Positions 28,001 through 37,038 of a DNA stretch of 64,000 nucleotides are shown piece after piece. The notes beneath the pieces are model-generated. The model was not told the origin of the DNA and made no database searches. It worked only from the letters and a program-made list of their open reading frames with translations. Positions within the stretch are counted from its first letter, which is position 1. The number at the start of each line of letters is the position of its first letter. The stretch is from Thaumasiovibrio occultus (GTDB lineage: Bacteria > Pseudomonadota > Gammaproteobacteria > Enterobacterales > Vibrionaceae): contig AP023053.1 of NCBI GenBank assembly GCA_019703815.1, positions 1,164,995 through 1,228,994 on the forward strand, given 5' to 3'. The translations under genes and the position numbers were made by a program.

Positions 28001-29053
28001 TTAGCTCCAGAATTTATTATTATTTTCAGCGTAAGATTTCAGATCAAATGGGCTATAGATACCGATATCAGTCACCACCCCATTTACCAGTTTTGGTCCG
28101 GTAATATCGAATGATGGGTAAATTGACTCCACACCTTCTTCAGTGATGCGTTGGCCCATTAACGTCATTGTTTCTAGAGGATCGCGTTGCTCAATCACAA
28201 CTTGATCGATAGTGGCTAAATCCACATCTGGAATGCCCGTTACATAGTAAGGAATACCAAAATGTTGAGCCAGAATCGCAATTTGTTGAGTACCCACCTT
28301 GTTGACCACATGACCGTCAAGCGTGATGCTGTCTGCGGCTGAGGTGAATAGGTTGATACCTAGATGCTGCATCGCGTAGGCAATCATGTTGTCAGCCAAC
28401 ACGGTGACTTTGATGCCTTGATTCTGCGCCACTGTTGCAGTAAAACGCGCGCCTTGGAAGAATGGTCGAGTCTCTGCACAGAAAAACTCGATGTTCTTAC
28501 CTTGATGTTTCGCTTCACGGATCATGGTGCCGATGATGGTCTCACCAAAGCACTGAGTCAGGATCTTACCGTTGTCAGGAATGAGTTTGACCAAGTGTTT
28601 TGCCACTTCACCAATGGCGCTATAGCGCTTGTTTAGTGAATGAATCGCATGTTCGAAAATCGCTTGTGATAACACTTCACCCGATTGCATCGCATTTCGA
28701 GCCACTTCCAAGCACCCGTTCACCACGATAGTCATACGGTTTACCGTCGTTGGTCGAGCGTGAGATAGGGCGTAGGCCGCTTTCTCTAAAAATGCCATTT
28801 GCTCTTCAGCTGGCAACGTTTTGCATTGGTCAGCTGCCAGTGCCATACCCATTGCCGCCGCCGTGTAAGGGCCTGCACTTTGCGTCACCATATCTGTGAT
28901 GGCTTGTGCTACTTCTTGATAGTGAGTGCAACGAACGAATTCTTTTTTGTATGGGTAGACGCGGCGGTCCAAAATGCGCACAACCCCATCTTCATACCAT
29001 GCAACATTTTCATATTGCATCATAAACGCGAGTTCGTAATCTTGACGTTCCAT
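28001..29053 (-). CDS. mtnA: MtnA-like 5-deoxy/5-methylthio-ribose-1-phosphate isomerase
   Basis: 350 residues. eIF2B-alpha-like isomerase fold. Catalytic Cys168 (KILTQCFGE) and Asp241 (SAADSITLDG) sit where Cys160 and Asp240 do in characterised MtnA; AETRPFFQGARFTA and LADNMIAYAM are also kept. The segment around the Asp differs from the usual GADRIAANGD, so it may be a DrdI-type isomerase or a divergent MtnA. It converts the pentose 1-phosphate to the ribulose 1-phosphate. Nine bases after the NhaC-type gene. Confidence 0.9.
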   Translation of the reverse strand: MERQDYELAFMMQYENVAWYEDGVVRILDRRVYPYKKEFVRCTHYQEVAQAITDMVTQSAGPYTAAAMGMALAADQCKTLPAEEQMAFLEKAAYALSHARPTTVNRMTIVVNGCLEVARNAMQSGEVLSQAIFEHAIHSLNKRYSAIGEVAKHLVKLIPDNGKILTQCFGETIIGTMIREAKHQGKNIEFFCAETRPFFQGARFTATVAQNQGIKVTVLADNMIAYAMQHLGINLFTSAADSITLDGHVVNKVGTQQIAILAQHFGIPYYVTGIPDVDLATIDQVVIEQRDPLETMTLMGQRITEEGVESIYPSFDITGPKLVNGVVTDIGIYSPFDLKSYAENNNKFWS

Positions 29054-29062
29054 GACTGTTTC

Positions 29063-30376
29063 CTATGCCGCTTTAGTTGCTGCGATTGGGGCGGTCTTCT
29101 TAGAGAAGTAAACCATTGAGACTAGAGCCATCACTAGCATTAGCATTGGGTAGAACGCGTAAGGCATTACTGATACTGGTGAAATTTGAGCTAGGCCTGC
29201 AACCATCAGGAACTGACCAGCGTAAGGCATTAGACCATTCATTGCACAGCCGCAGATATCGAGTAGAGAAGCTGTTTGTACTTTGTCGATACCGTATTTC
29301 TCAGAGATGTCTTTCGCGATGGTACCTGCAGTTAGGATACCAATAGTGTTGTTGGTCGTTGCTAGCGTGATCAAGCTTACTAGAGTTGCGATACCTACTT
29401 GACCACCAAATGCACCGTTAGAGCGCGCTGTAATTTTCTCTAGTAGGAAGTCGATACCACCGTAGTGCTTCATTAGACCAACCAAACCAGAAACTACGAT
29501 GGCGATCATGCCTAGGTTTTGCATCCAACCCATACCACGTTGCACAGATTCAAGTGCAGATAGATAGTCTAGGCTGCCATTCATGAACCCAATCACGATA
29601 CCGGCAACTACGCCGAGTGCGAGTACGCCCATTACATGCAGACCCGCAAGAGCAGCAACGATAATTAGTACGTAAGGCGCGATATTTATTAGTGAGTATT
29701 CACCAACAGTTGTTTCAGCACCATTACCGAAAGGAATGATTGTTAGTAGAACAATCGTACCGATGATTGCGGGTAAAACAGTGATGAAGTTGTACTTAAA
29801 TTTCTCTTTTAGCGTTACACCCTGAGTACGACAAGCGGCGATCGTGGTATCTGATACGAATGAACAGTTGTCACCGAACATCGCGCCACCCACAACCGTT
29901 GCCATGATGAGCGCAGGGTTACCACCCACTTGTTCTGCCACACCCACACCGATAGGTGCTAGCGCAGTGATTGCCCCCATAGAGGTACCCATCGCAAAAG
30001 ATAGAATACAACCGATGACAAAAATGCCGACTAGAACCATATTTGAAGGAATGATAGATAGGCCAAAGTTAACAATCGAGTTGACCCCGCCCATTTGGTC
30101 CGTTACTGAGTAGAATGCACCAGCTAGTAGGAAGATAAGCACCATCATGATGATGTCGCTATCACCCGCAGCTTTAGTGAAGATATTCATCTTCTCTTCA
30201 AACGTATCTTTCTTGCCTTTAGGTTGAATCATTAACGCCACAACCACAGAAAGAGTGAATGCCACTAGCAATGGCATACTTGAAAAGTTGTCAGCGTAAA
30301 CGCCAGTTAATACGTAAATAACAATGAAGAAAATTAGCGGCAGTAAGCCCAAAAAATTGCTTTGCTTAGTCATCAT
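29063..30376 (-). CDS. NhaC-family transporter inside the mtn/aldolase operon
   Basis: 437 residues, ~12 membrane segments. Shares GAMFGDN, SDTTIAACRTQG and a TNNTIGI loop with the second NhaC-family gene at 25252. It sits between the aldolase and mtnA genes with 7- and 9-base gaps, so it is co-expressed with the pathway. Likely imports methylthioribose, 5-deoxyribose or the nucleoside, or exports the alcohol end product; the sequence does not settle which. The start is 30376 or the adjacent ATG at 30373. Confidence 0.83.
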   Translation of the reverse strand: MMTKQSNFLGLLPLIFFIVIYVLTGVYADNFSSMPLLVAFTLSVVVALMIQPKGKKDTFEEKMNIFTKAAGDSDIIMMVLIFLLAGAFYSVTDQMGGVNSIVNFGLSIIPSNMVLVGIFVIGCILSFAMGTSMGAITALAPIGVGVAEQVGGNPALIMATVVGGAMFGDNCSFVSDTTIAACRTQGVTLKEKFKYNFITVLPAIIGTIVLLTIIPFGNGAETTVGEYSLINIAPYVLIIVAALAGLHVMGVLALGVVAGIVIGFMNGSLDYLSALESVQRGMGWMQNLGMIAIVVSGLVGLMKHYGGIDFLLEKITARSNGAFGGQVGIATLVSLITLATTNNTIGILTAGTIAKDISEKYGIDKVQTASLLDICGCAMNGLMPYAGQFLMVAGLAQISPVSVMPYAFYPMLMLVMALVSMVYFSKKTAPIAATKAA

Positions 30377-30383
30377 TAAAGTC

Positions 30384-31037
30384 CTATTTAGTAGTCACTT
30401 GACTATATTGTTTAAACGCAACTAACATCTCTTGAACCCCTTCATCACTGATAATATTCGGAGTACCAAGCAGTTTAGCTTTGTAATAAATCTCAGCAGA
30501 CAACTCTATTTCTTCCGCCTTGTTAAATGCGTTTGCGACATCTTTAGCACCAGCGACTAAACCGTGGTTTGCCATTAATACGACATAACGATCTTCCATT
30601 GCTTCAAATACGTTATTTGCTAATTCTTCTGTTCCATTTAGAGCATATTTAGCGCAGCGTACATTGGGACCACCACAAACAGCGTTTAAATAATACGCCG
30701 ATGGAATTTCCATCCCTAAAGTGGCCAATGTTGAAGAGTAAATTGGGTGAGCATGAACTACGGAATTAATGTCATCACGGTTCTTATAGAAAACCGTGTG
30801 TAAACCATATTCCGAAGACGGTCTGTTATTACCTTCTACTATATTCCCTTCCAAATCGATAACAACAACATCTTCTGCTGTCATAGTTTCATAATCAATT
30901 CCACTTGGAGAGATAATTACTAATTTATCTTCTCGGGAATAAATACTAATGTTACCACCAGTACCACGTGTTAAGCCTGTGCTGATCATTTTATTGCAAT
31001 ATTTAACGATCAGCTCTCTCTGCTTTTCAAACATCAT
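30384..31037 (-). CDS. Class II aldolase (FucA/Ald2/DrdA type)
   Basis: 217 residues. Class II aldolase/adducin fold with zinc ligands His95 and His97 (VVHAHPIYSS) and His157 (MANHGLV), catalytic Glu76 (RPSSEYGLH), phosphate-binding TGGNIS and SPSG. Such enzymes split L-fuculose 1-phosphate; in DHAP-shunt clusters the homologue splits 5-methylthio- or 5-deoxy-ribulose 1-phosphate into DHAP plus methylthioacetaldehyde or acetaldehyde. Linkage to mtnK/mtnA strongly favours the second role. Start at 31037 or 31034. Confidence 0.9.
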   Translation of the reverse strand: MMFEKQRELIVKYCNKMISTGLTRGTGGNISIYSREDKLVIISPSGIDYETMTAEDVVVIDLEGNIVEGNNRPSSEYGLHTVFYKNRDDINSVVHAHPIYSSTLATLGMEIPSAYYLNAVCGGPNVRCAKYALNGTEELANNVFEAMEDRYVVLMANHGLVAGAKDVANAFNKAEEIELSAEIYYKAKLLGTPNIISDEGVQEMLVAFKQYSQVTTK

Positions 31038-31074
31038 AGCGAAGCCTATATATTTATTTATTTTATAGAAAATA

Positions 31075-32238
31075 TTAAGCTGCGATTTCTAGAACGCGGA
31101 TAATATCTTTGTGTGCTAGTTGAATATAACGGCCAAGTGTTTCGTTTCCGTTTAACGCCTGACTTGCCACTTTTTCGAACTCATTGGTTGGAATATTTGA
31201 TTCAGTCAATGATGTTGACAGATTCATTGCTTTGAATACATGAATAAACCCATTGATGGCTGCTTGTGCTTTCTCTTCTGCGTTACCTTCTTGAACACCA
31301 AACACGTTTTCTGCCAAACGAACTAAACGCTCAAGCTTGTTGTTTTCAATTAAGAACTGCATCCAGGCGGGGAAAATAATCGCCATACCTGCGCCGTGTG
31401 TGATGTTATACAGGCCACTGATCTCATGCTCAATGCGGTGCGATGCCCAGTCTGAACTGCGGCCAGTATCAAACAAGCCATTATGGCAAATAGTGGCTGC
31501 CCACATGTATTCAGCCATTAAGTCGTAGTTTGTGTGGTCTTCCATCAGTGCCGGTGAAATGTCGAGCAACATCTTAAGCAGACCTTCCATCATGTAGTCG
31601 TTCAATAGTGAACATTCTGTGGTGGTAAAGTAGCGCTCAAGAGTGTGTGACATAGCATCAGCGATGCCCGATGCGAGTAATGGTTTTGGTAAGCTATAGG
31701 TTAACTCTGGGTTCAAAATTGCAAAGCGAGGAAAAAGCTGAGAATTGTCTACGCCTTTTTTGAGTTTAAGCTCATCGTGAGTAATGATGGCACTTTCAGA
31801 CATTTCTGAACCTGAGCCACAAATAGTCAGAATGACACCGACAGGTAGCACTTGGCTTGGTGTTTCGTTACCGGTAAAGAAATCCCACACATCCCCTTGG
31901 TGCAAAACGCCCATAGCGATAGTTTTTGCCGAATCGATAACGCTGCCGCCACCAATTGCCAGAATGAAATCAACACCGATTTCACGACACATTTGTACGC
32001 CTTCTTTTACCCCAGAGAGAAGTGGGTTAGGCACAACGTTATTTAGGGTGACGTACTCAATGCCATTTGACTTTAATGAGTGTGTAACAGCATCAAGTAA
32101 ACCATTGGTTTCTATGCGATCACCATCATAATGAATCAACACCTTCTTACCGAAAGGTTTGATGTAATCGCCCACTTTAAGGTGTTCATCTTTACCGAAG
32201 TGAACTTCGGTTTTGCATGTGAACTTAAAATTATCCAT
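31075..32238 (-). CDS. Iron/zinc-type alcohol dehydrogenase (YqhD/BdhA-like)
   Basis: 387 residues. NAD(P) motif AIGGGSVIDSAK. Metal ligands Asp194, His198, His267 and His281 fall at the positions known from YqhD. YqhD-type enzymes reduce short aldehydes with NADPH. In this operon the natural substrate should be the aldehyde released by the aldolase (acetaldehyde or methylthioacetaldehyde). Eight bases after deoR and 37 before the aldolase gene. Confidence 0.92.
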   Translation of the reverse strand: MDNFKFTCKTEVHFGKDEHLKVGDYIKPFGKKVLIHYDGDRIETNGLLDAVTHSLKSNGIEYVTLNNVVPNPLLSGVKEGVQMCREIGVDFILAIGGGSVIDSAKTIAMGVLHQGDVWDFFTGNETPSQVLPVGVILTICGSGSEMSESAIITHDELKLKKGVDNSQLFPRFAILNPELTYSLPKPLLASGIADAMSHTLERYFTTTECSLLNDYMMEGLLKMLLDISPALMEDHTNYDLMAEYMWAATICHNGLFDTGRSSDWASHRIEHEISGLYNITHGAGMAIIFPAWMQFLIENNKLERLVRLAENVFGVQEGNAEEKAQAAINGFIHVFKAMNLSTSLTESNIPTNEFEKVASQALNGNETLGRYIQLAHKDIIRVLEIAA

Positions 32239-32246
32239 ATTACGAC

Positions 32247-32999
32247 CTAAAGGATAGTTATATTAGAAGTAGAGCAGATGCGCTGTTCGTCATCTGTCAG
32301 TTTTTTATCAGTTATTAGTACATCAACACAGTCAACGTCAGATATTTTCATCAAACTAAATGAATCAAATTTTGTGTGGTCTACGACCAAAATTACTTGC
32401 TTGCTATTTTTCATCATCAAACGACGAATCATTGCTTCATCTTCACTATTATCGTAAAGCCCCTTTTCTAGGTTGAAGCTTGGGCAGCTAATAAACACTC
32501 TATTGGCAGAAAACTTACTTAACAGGTCAATTGCGATAGAGCCAGTGTATGAATCATTATCATCACAATAGATACCACCAATCATAATTAACTTTACATT
32601 ACTTCCTTTCACATAATCATTTACAATTGACGAATTTGAAATAATGGTTACTTTCTTTTCTGACTTTATTAATTCTTGAACGATGCAAAGTGATGTAGTA
32701 CTGCAATCAAAAAATAAAATGTCGCCATTTTTAATCAAAGAAACTGATTTTTTTGCTAATTCTAATTTCTCTTCAACTAATAAGTTTTTGCGAACTATAC
32801 TCGGCACACCGTTATCACTCACATAACAAACACCACCATGAATCTTAACAATACTTGTGCATTCTTCTTGTAGCTTATCGATATCTCGGCGAATAGTTTC
32901 TTGCGATACATTAAATTCGTCACTCAGGTCAGCTACTTTGAGCGAGCCCTTCTCTTTGACCATGGCTTCAATAATCGATTTTCTTTGTTGAGCTAACAT
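32247..32999 (-). CDS. DeoR-family repressor of the mtn/aldolase operon
   Basis: 250 residues. N-terminal DeoR helix-turn-helix (VADLSDEFNVSQETIRRDID) and a C-terminal sugar-phosphate-isomerase-like sensor domain (GDILFFDCSTTSLCIVQEL, NSSIVNDYV). DeoR sensors usually bind a phosphorylated sugar, so a pathway pentose phosphate is the likely inducer. It is the first gene of the operon, so self-regulated. AAGGAAA precedes the ATG. Confidence 0.92.
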   Translation of the reverse strand: MLAQQRKSIIEAMVKEKGSLKVADLSDEFNVSQETIRRDIDKLQEECTSIVKIHGGVCYVSDNGVPSIVRKNLLVEEKLELAKKSVSLIKNGDILFFDCSTTSLCIVQELIKSEKKVTIISNSSIVNDYVKGSNVKLIMIGGIYCDDNDSYTGSIAIDLLSKFSANRVFISCPSFNLEKGLYDNSEDEAMIRRLMMKNSKQVILVVDHTKFDSFSLMKISDVDCVDVLITDKKLTDDEQRICSTSNITIL

Positions 33000-33701
33000 T
33001 TTTGTCTTTCCTTATTTTCTGCTAAGTATTAAACAATAAAGCTCAAGAAATAACTAAGATAGAAGTCACGAAAAACCACAAATACGCAGGCAAAAACCAC
33101 AACAAAAGTCACATAAAACAACAAATAAAACCAATTTTGATGTGGCTTTTAGTGAGTTTAAAGGTTCAAAAGGCCGAACGCCCCCTTACTAGACAGAGAA
33201 AGATCGCCAGTAAAGTGACATGATAAAACTATGCGTAAGACGTTGTTTTGCTTTCTCTATCGAGTTATGGCTGACAACGAGGGTAAGAGAGTCTTGAAAA
33301 CTAGAGCGTGTTGTTGTCAGCGTAAACCTAACAGCATGATCGCCCCTACATGCCACACAAAGCCACATTTTATCGCAAGGCGGTATTCAATTGGCACTGG
33401 CTAAGTTGGACTCGTTAAGGCGCAGCGGTCCAATTCGGTTGATAAAACGATGTTTACTACCCCGACAGGTTGAATAGCATTGATGCACTTAACAAATTAG
33501 TTAACGATCGGTTATGAATTCCCTACCCTTCTGTGAGAAGATAGCGAAGAAATAGTCATCATCTTTTTGCTGGATATGGCACATTGCTTCCTCATACAGG
33601 TAACTCGACAGGAGTTGAGTACCAACTGTATGAGTATGTTTGGCCTATTGTTAGATTGCACAAGCGCCAATAACGACATCAAACGAAAAAGGAGTTGCGT
33701 G
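33000..33701. other. 702-base intergenic region upstream of deoR and of the 33702 gene
   Basis: Holds the deoR promoter and operator-like repeats (33063-33150). The right part (33200-33650) is mixed and contains no credible gene; an in-frame ATG at 33567 lacks a ribosome site. Confidence 0.5.
33063..33150. promoter_or_regulatory. Operator-like repeat cluster before the deoR operon
   Basis: AAAAACCACA occurs twice (33071-33080, 33092-33101) exactly 21 bases apart, that is two helical turns. A variant AAAAGTCACA follows at 33104-33113, AAGTCACG at 33063-33070 precedes, and an inverted copy TGTGGCTTTT lies at 33141-33150. Spaced repeats like this fit multimeric DeoR binding. Confidence 0.55.
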
Positions 33702-34193
33702 ATGTTTGAGTATAAACAAGTTAATGTGATTTTTAAGCAGGAAGCCGCCGAAAGTTATCAAGGTATTGAGCTACTGGGGTTCAACCTTAGCTCGAACGAG
33801 CATCAAGTGCTAACTCAATTTAGTTATGATGATGGTTACACCAAGCAAAGCGACGATACTCAGTTAGTCACTGAGCTGACTTTACCCGATATCATCAAAG
33901 TATCATTGCTTCTGCAAAGTAATACACCACTATTTGCGATAGAAATATTGGGGCGTGGTGAAGAGCCAGTAAAGACGGACGCCTTCTATTGGTTAGGTGA
34001 CAGTTTGATTTACCAAAATGGTCACAATGATGACCTCACACCCAAATGGGTCAATCTAGTTTGCCAAGGCGGCTCGTTTGATGAATTTGCTCAAACACTG
34101 GTACGAGCAATCAACACCATAAATAACCAAGTAAAAAAACAGCTGACGCTACTGAAAACTGATCATCATTTATCAAGCCAAGCATTACATTGA
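33702..34193 (+). CDS. Hypothetical soluble protein
   Basis: 163 residues from the ATG at 33702, chosen for AAAGGAG seven bases upstream; the 45-residue extension to 33567 looks non-coding. Mixed alpha/beta, no signal peptide (MFEYKQVNVIFKQEAAESYQ ... WVNLVCQGGSFDEFAQ). No family recognised; the ending has a faint SMI1/KNR4 flavour that I do not rely on. Confidence 0.65.
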   Translation: MFEYKQVNVIFKQEAAESYQGIELLGFNLSSNEHQVLTQFSYDDGYTKQSDDTQLVTELTLPDIIKVSLLLQSNTPLFAIEILGRGEEPVKTDAFYWLGDSLIYQNGHNDDLTPKWVNLVCQGGSFDEFAQTLVRAINTINNQVKKQLTLLKTDHHLSSQALH

Positions 34194-34494
34194 TGATTCC
34201 GTTAGACCGAGATAACGACAGTTTCAATTTAGCTGTATTAGTTACGACTATATCTGACACTTCAACCCTTGCAGCTCATACTAACAATCCAATCATCAAA
34301 CCCAAAGCAGGTTTTCTCAATCTTGCAGAAGAACGTGGCAATGTTCCCGTAGCCCTGGATACCGCTTGCAACTCAAGTACTCAGCTCTATTAGTCACATT
34401 GTCTAACTGAGAGGTAGTGATTCAATATTGAAAAGAATCTATTTGGTCAGCAAGCAAGAGTAAAAGATTAACCACGCCCTAAACATCAAAAACA
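34194..34494. other. Intergenic region, no credible gene
   Basis: A 67-codon frame at 34190-34393 has no ribosome site and no familiar sequence. I see nothing else. Confidence 0.45.
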
Positions 34495-34520
34495 AAAAAG
34501 CCATCTAATAAGATGGCTTT
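34495..34520 (-). terminator. Terminator after the SDR gene
   Basis: Stem AAAGCCATCT / AGATGGCTTT with an AATA loop; minus-strand side runs into TTTTTTGTTTTTG. 30 bases past the SDR stop. Confidence 0.85.
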
Positions 34521-34549
34521 AAACGCATGCTTCAATTTTAACTGCCTAA

Positions 34550-35269
34550 TTACGGCTGCTGACGAGTAGGTGCCAGCATGATTTCACGAACGCAGACACC
34601 TTGTGGTTGGGCGTAGGCAAATTCCACTGCGCGAGCGATATCGTCAGCCGCTAACACGCCACCCATCTCATCTTTCCAGCTATCGTAACCGGCAATGATG
34701 TCATCGTTGGTGGTGTGTGAAAGCAGCTCAGTTTCCACCGCGCCCGGAGCGATAGTGGTTACGCGCACATCAAATGCGGCCACTTCTTCACGCACGTTTT
34801 CTGAAATCGCATGGACGGCAAATTTAGTGCCGCAGTACGCTGCGTGGTTCGGAAAAGTTTTACGACCCGCAACGGAACTAATGTTGATAATGGTACCGTG
34901 ACGGCGCGCTTTCATCGGCGCAAGAACCGCTTGCATTCCGTTCATCAAACCGATCACATTCACATCGAACATACGTTGCCATTCAGCTGGATCTTGCTCG
35001 TCCAATTGGCTCAGCAGCATCACCCCAGCATTGTTCACGATACAATCTGTTGGGCCAAACTGCGCTTCGGCTTTCGCAATCGCCGCTTCAAATGCCGCTT
35101 TATCTAGTACGTCCACTTTTTCACACAGTGTATTTGGCAGGTTAAGCGCCTCTAAACGCTCCAAACGGCGTGCGATCAGTAGCAACGGATGTCCCGCTTC
35201 ACTCATACGACGCGCAATAGCTTCACCAATACCCGAGCTTGCACCAGTAATAACGATTAACTTCTTCAT
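34550..35269 (-). CDS. Short-chain dehydrogenase/reductase (YdfG-like)
   Basis: 239 residues from the ATG at 35269 (MKKLIVITGASSGIGEAIAR), which has GAGG upstream; the frame stays open 100 codons further but that part is low-quality and covers the divergent promoter. Classical SDR: TGASSGIG cofactor loop, NNAG, catalytic Ser-Tyr-Lys in ISSVAG...YCGTKFA. Substrate unknown; resembles NADP-dependent serine/3-hydroxy-acid dehydrogenases. Divergent from LysR at 35435. Confidence 0.88.
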   Translation of the reverse strand: MKKLIVITGASSGIGEAIARRMSEAGHPLLLIARRLERLEALNLPNTLCEKVDVLDKAAFEAAIAKAEAQFGPTDCIVNNAGVMLLSQLDEQDPAEWQRMFDVNVIGLMNGMQAVLAPMKARRHGTIINISSVAGRKTFPNHAAYCGTKFAVHAISENVREEVAAFDVRVTTIAPGAVETELLSHTTNDDIIAGYDSWKDEMGGVLAADDIARAVEFAYAQPQGVCVREIMLAPTRQQP

Positions 35270-35434
35270 TTTGATCCTCAAAGAATATCTGCAGAAAGAC
35301 AGGCTCACACAAACGGTGTAGAAGAAGTGTAGTCGGCAATGCGTCGTTGATATATAGCACTTAAGTTCAAACACTGTTGCACAGCAGCAACAATAGACCG
35401 ATACTTCAAACATGCTACCTACTATCAATACATT

Positions 35435-36328
35435 ATGCTGAACCAAATTAATCTCGCCGACATCCGCGCGTTTGTGCTGATCTCCCAACTGGGCAATTTC
35501 ACGAAAGCGGCCGACGCTATGGGCGTATCGCGCTCGCATGTATCCCGCCAGATCAGTGCGTTGGAAAACCAAATGGGCGTGACCCTGCTCACGCGCACCA
35601 CCCGCACGCTGCGCTTAACCCAAGCTGGCGAGCGTTTTTACCGCCAATGTGAGCATGCGCTGCACCAAATTGACCAAGCCTTGATTGCTGCCGTGGATGA
35701 CACCGAGCAGGTACGCGGTCTTATCCGCATCAACTGTGTCGGCGGTTATCTCGGCGAAGAGCTCATCGCCAATGCGGTAGCCAAGTTCATGACATGCCAC
35801 CCTGATGTGCGTATTGATTTGGACTTCTCTAGCCACCGAATTGATTTAATTGAAGATCAATTCGACATCGCCTTTCGCATGGGCGCTTTGGAAGATGCCG
35901 GATTTATTGCCAAACACTTGATGACGGTCGATATGGTGACCTTGGCCAGTCCTAGCTATATCGCAACGTATGGTGAGCCGACTCATCCGCGCGAGCTTAG
36001 CCAACATCGCGCGCTAACGGGCTCGGTCACTAAGTGGCATTACCGCCACGCGACGCAAACCAACACCCACGTCGATGTGAATGTGAAGGGTAAACTTACC
36101 TCTAAAAATGGCCGCTCGTTGGTGGCTGGTGCGCTGGCGGGCAATGGGATCATTCGGGTTCCGCGGGTGTACTGCGAGCAAGAGATCAGCGAAGGTTACC
36201 TGGTCGAGATCATGCCCGACTGGCAAATCGCTTCTGTGCCTTTTTCAGCGATTTTTCATAAAGATCGCTACCAGCCGAAGCGATTACGCGAATTTGTCGA
36301 CTTTATTAAGCAAGAATTTAGCGCCTAG
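35435..36328 (+). CDS. LysR-family regulator, likely controls the divergent SDR
   Basis: 297 residues. Helix-turn-helix FVLISQLGNFTKAADAMGVS followed by RSHVSRQISALE, then a ligand domain (MTCHPDVRIDLDF, FDIAFRMGAL). The AphB/CrgA-like style is common in Vibrio. It is divergent from the SDR gene with 165 bases between, the classic LysR target arrangement. Confidence 0.88.
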   Translation: MLNQINLADIRAFVLISQLGNFTKAADAMGVSRSHVSRQISALENQMGVTLLTRTTRTLRLTQAGERFYRQCEHALHQIDQALIAAVDDTEQVRGLIRINCVGGYLGEELIANAVAKFMTCHPDVRIDLDFSSHRIDLIEDQFDIAFRMGALEDAGFIAKHLMTVDMVTLASPSYIATYGEPTHPRELSQHRALTGSVTKWHYRHATQTNTHVDVNVKGKLTSKNGRSLVAGALAGNGIIRVPRVYCEQEISEGYLVEIMPDWQIASVPFSAIFHKDRYQPKRLREFVDFIKQEFSA

Positions 36329-36580
36329 CCATGCCCTTTAAGGTTGTGAGCTGACTCGTCGGCTCCAACCTTAAAGGCACAATCACAACCAAGGCACTAT
36401 AGATACCCAATGGACAGGCACGGCCTTCTCAAACGATTCTCATTGCAGCGCGATCTCTGTCTCAATCAGCTCAGTACGCTCTAACCCGATTGTTTTTTTG
36501 CTTGGCAACACGCCATTATTCGTCAACCATTTAACTATGATTTCAACGTACCCTGTTTTCTTCAACGCGGAGCACTATCC

Positions 36581-36871
36581 ATGTCTGAGCCACTGGTCTT
36601 AATTCTGATCCCTATCCTTTTGGCTTGTGTCATGCTGTCGCTGAGTACCTTTTCGATTCAACAACATCAACGTTTAGTGGTGTTACGCTTTGGCAAAATC
36701 AATGCGTTGATAGGCCCGGGGATGAGCTTTATTGTGCCGTTCATTGATATCGGCATTGTAGTGAATTTGGAAAAACACGTTTCGGGTTGGCAAGCGTTAT
36801 CCGAGGCAGAGCTCAGTGAGAGAGTTACGCAATTAATTCAGGCAAATCCTAATCCCAAAGTCTACAAGTAA
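36581..36871 (+). CDS. Short SPFH/band-7-like membrane protein
   Basis: 96 residues. One N-terminal membrane segment (LVLILIPILLACVMLSLSTF) followed by the start of a stomatin/prohibitin domain (QQHQRLVVLRFGKINALIGP, then GMSFIVPFIDIG). Family members are normally 250+ residues; this one stops after the first third with an unrelated helical tail. GGAG precedes the ATG. Either a truncated gene or a mini-SPFH protein. Confidence 0.65.
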   Translation: MSEPLVLILIPILLACVMLSLSTFSIQQHQRLVVLRFGKINALIGPGMSFIVPFIDIGIVVNLEKHVSGWQALSEAELSERVTQLIQANPNPKVYK

Positions 36872-36923
36872 ATGCGGACGCAAGAAGTATTTTGAGGAAA
36901 GGTTACACCTTCCCTCAACGGCA

Positions 36924-36944
36924 AGACACGCGCTTTGCGTGTCT
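36924..36944 (+). terminator. Hairpin after the SPFH-like gene
   Basis: Eight-base stem AGACACGC / GCGTGTCT with a GCTTT loop, but only a weak T-run follows. Confidence 0.4.
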
Positions 36945-37038
36945 GCCAAATGTTCTTTCTGCTCCAATCGAAACTCATTCTGTTAGAAAAGCACTGCGAA
37001 ACAAGCACGGTTAGTCAACTACCGCTAATCAAGTGCGT

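Noticed and set aside
33360-33480. Possible attC/integron-like palindrome
   Set aside because: Looked for integron core sites and paired arms; nothing convincing was found.
34190-34393. 67-codon ORF after the 33702 gene
   Set aside because: No ribosome site beyond the overlap with the previous stop and no recognisable sequence; could be real but unsupported.
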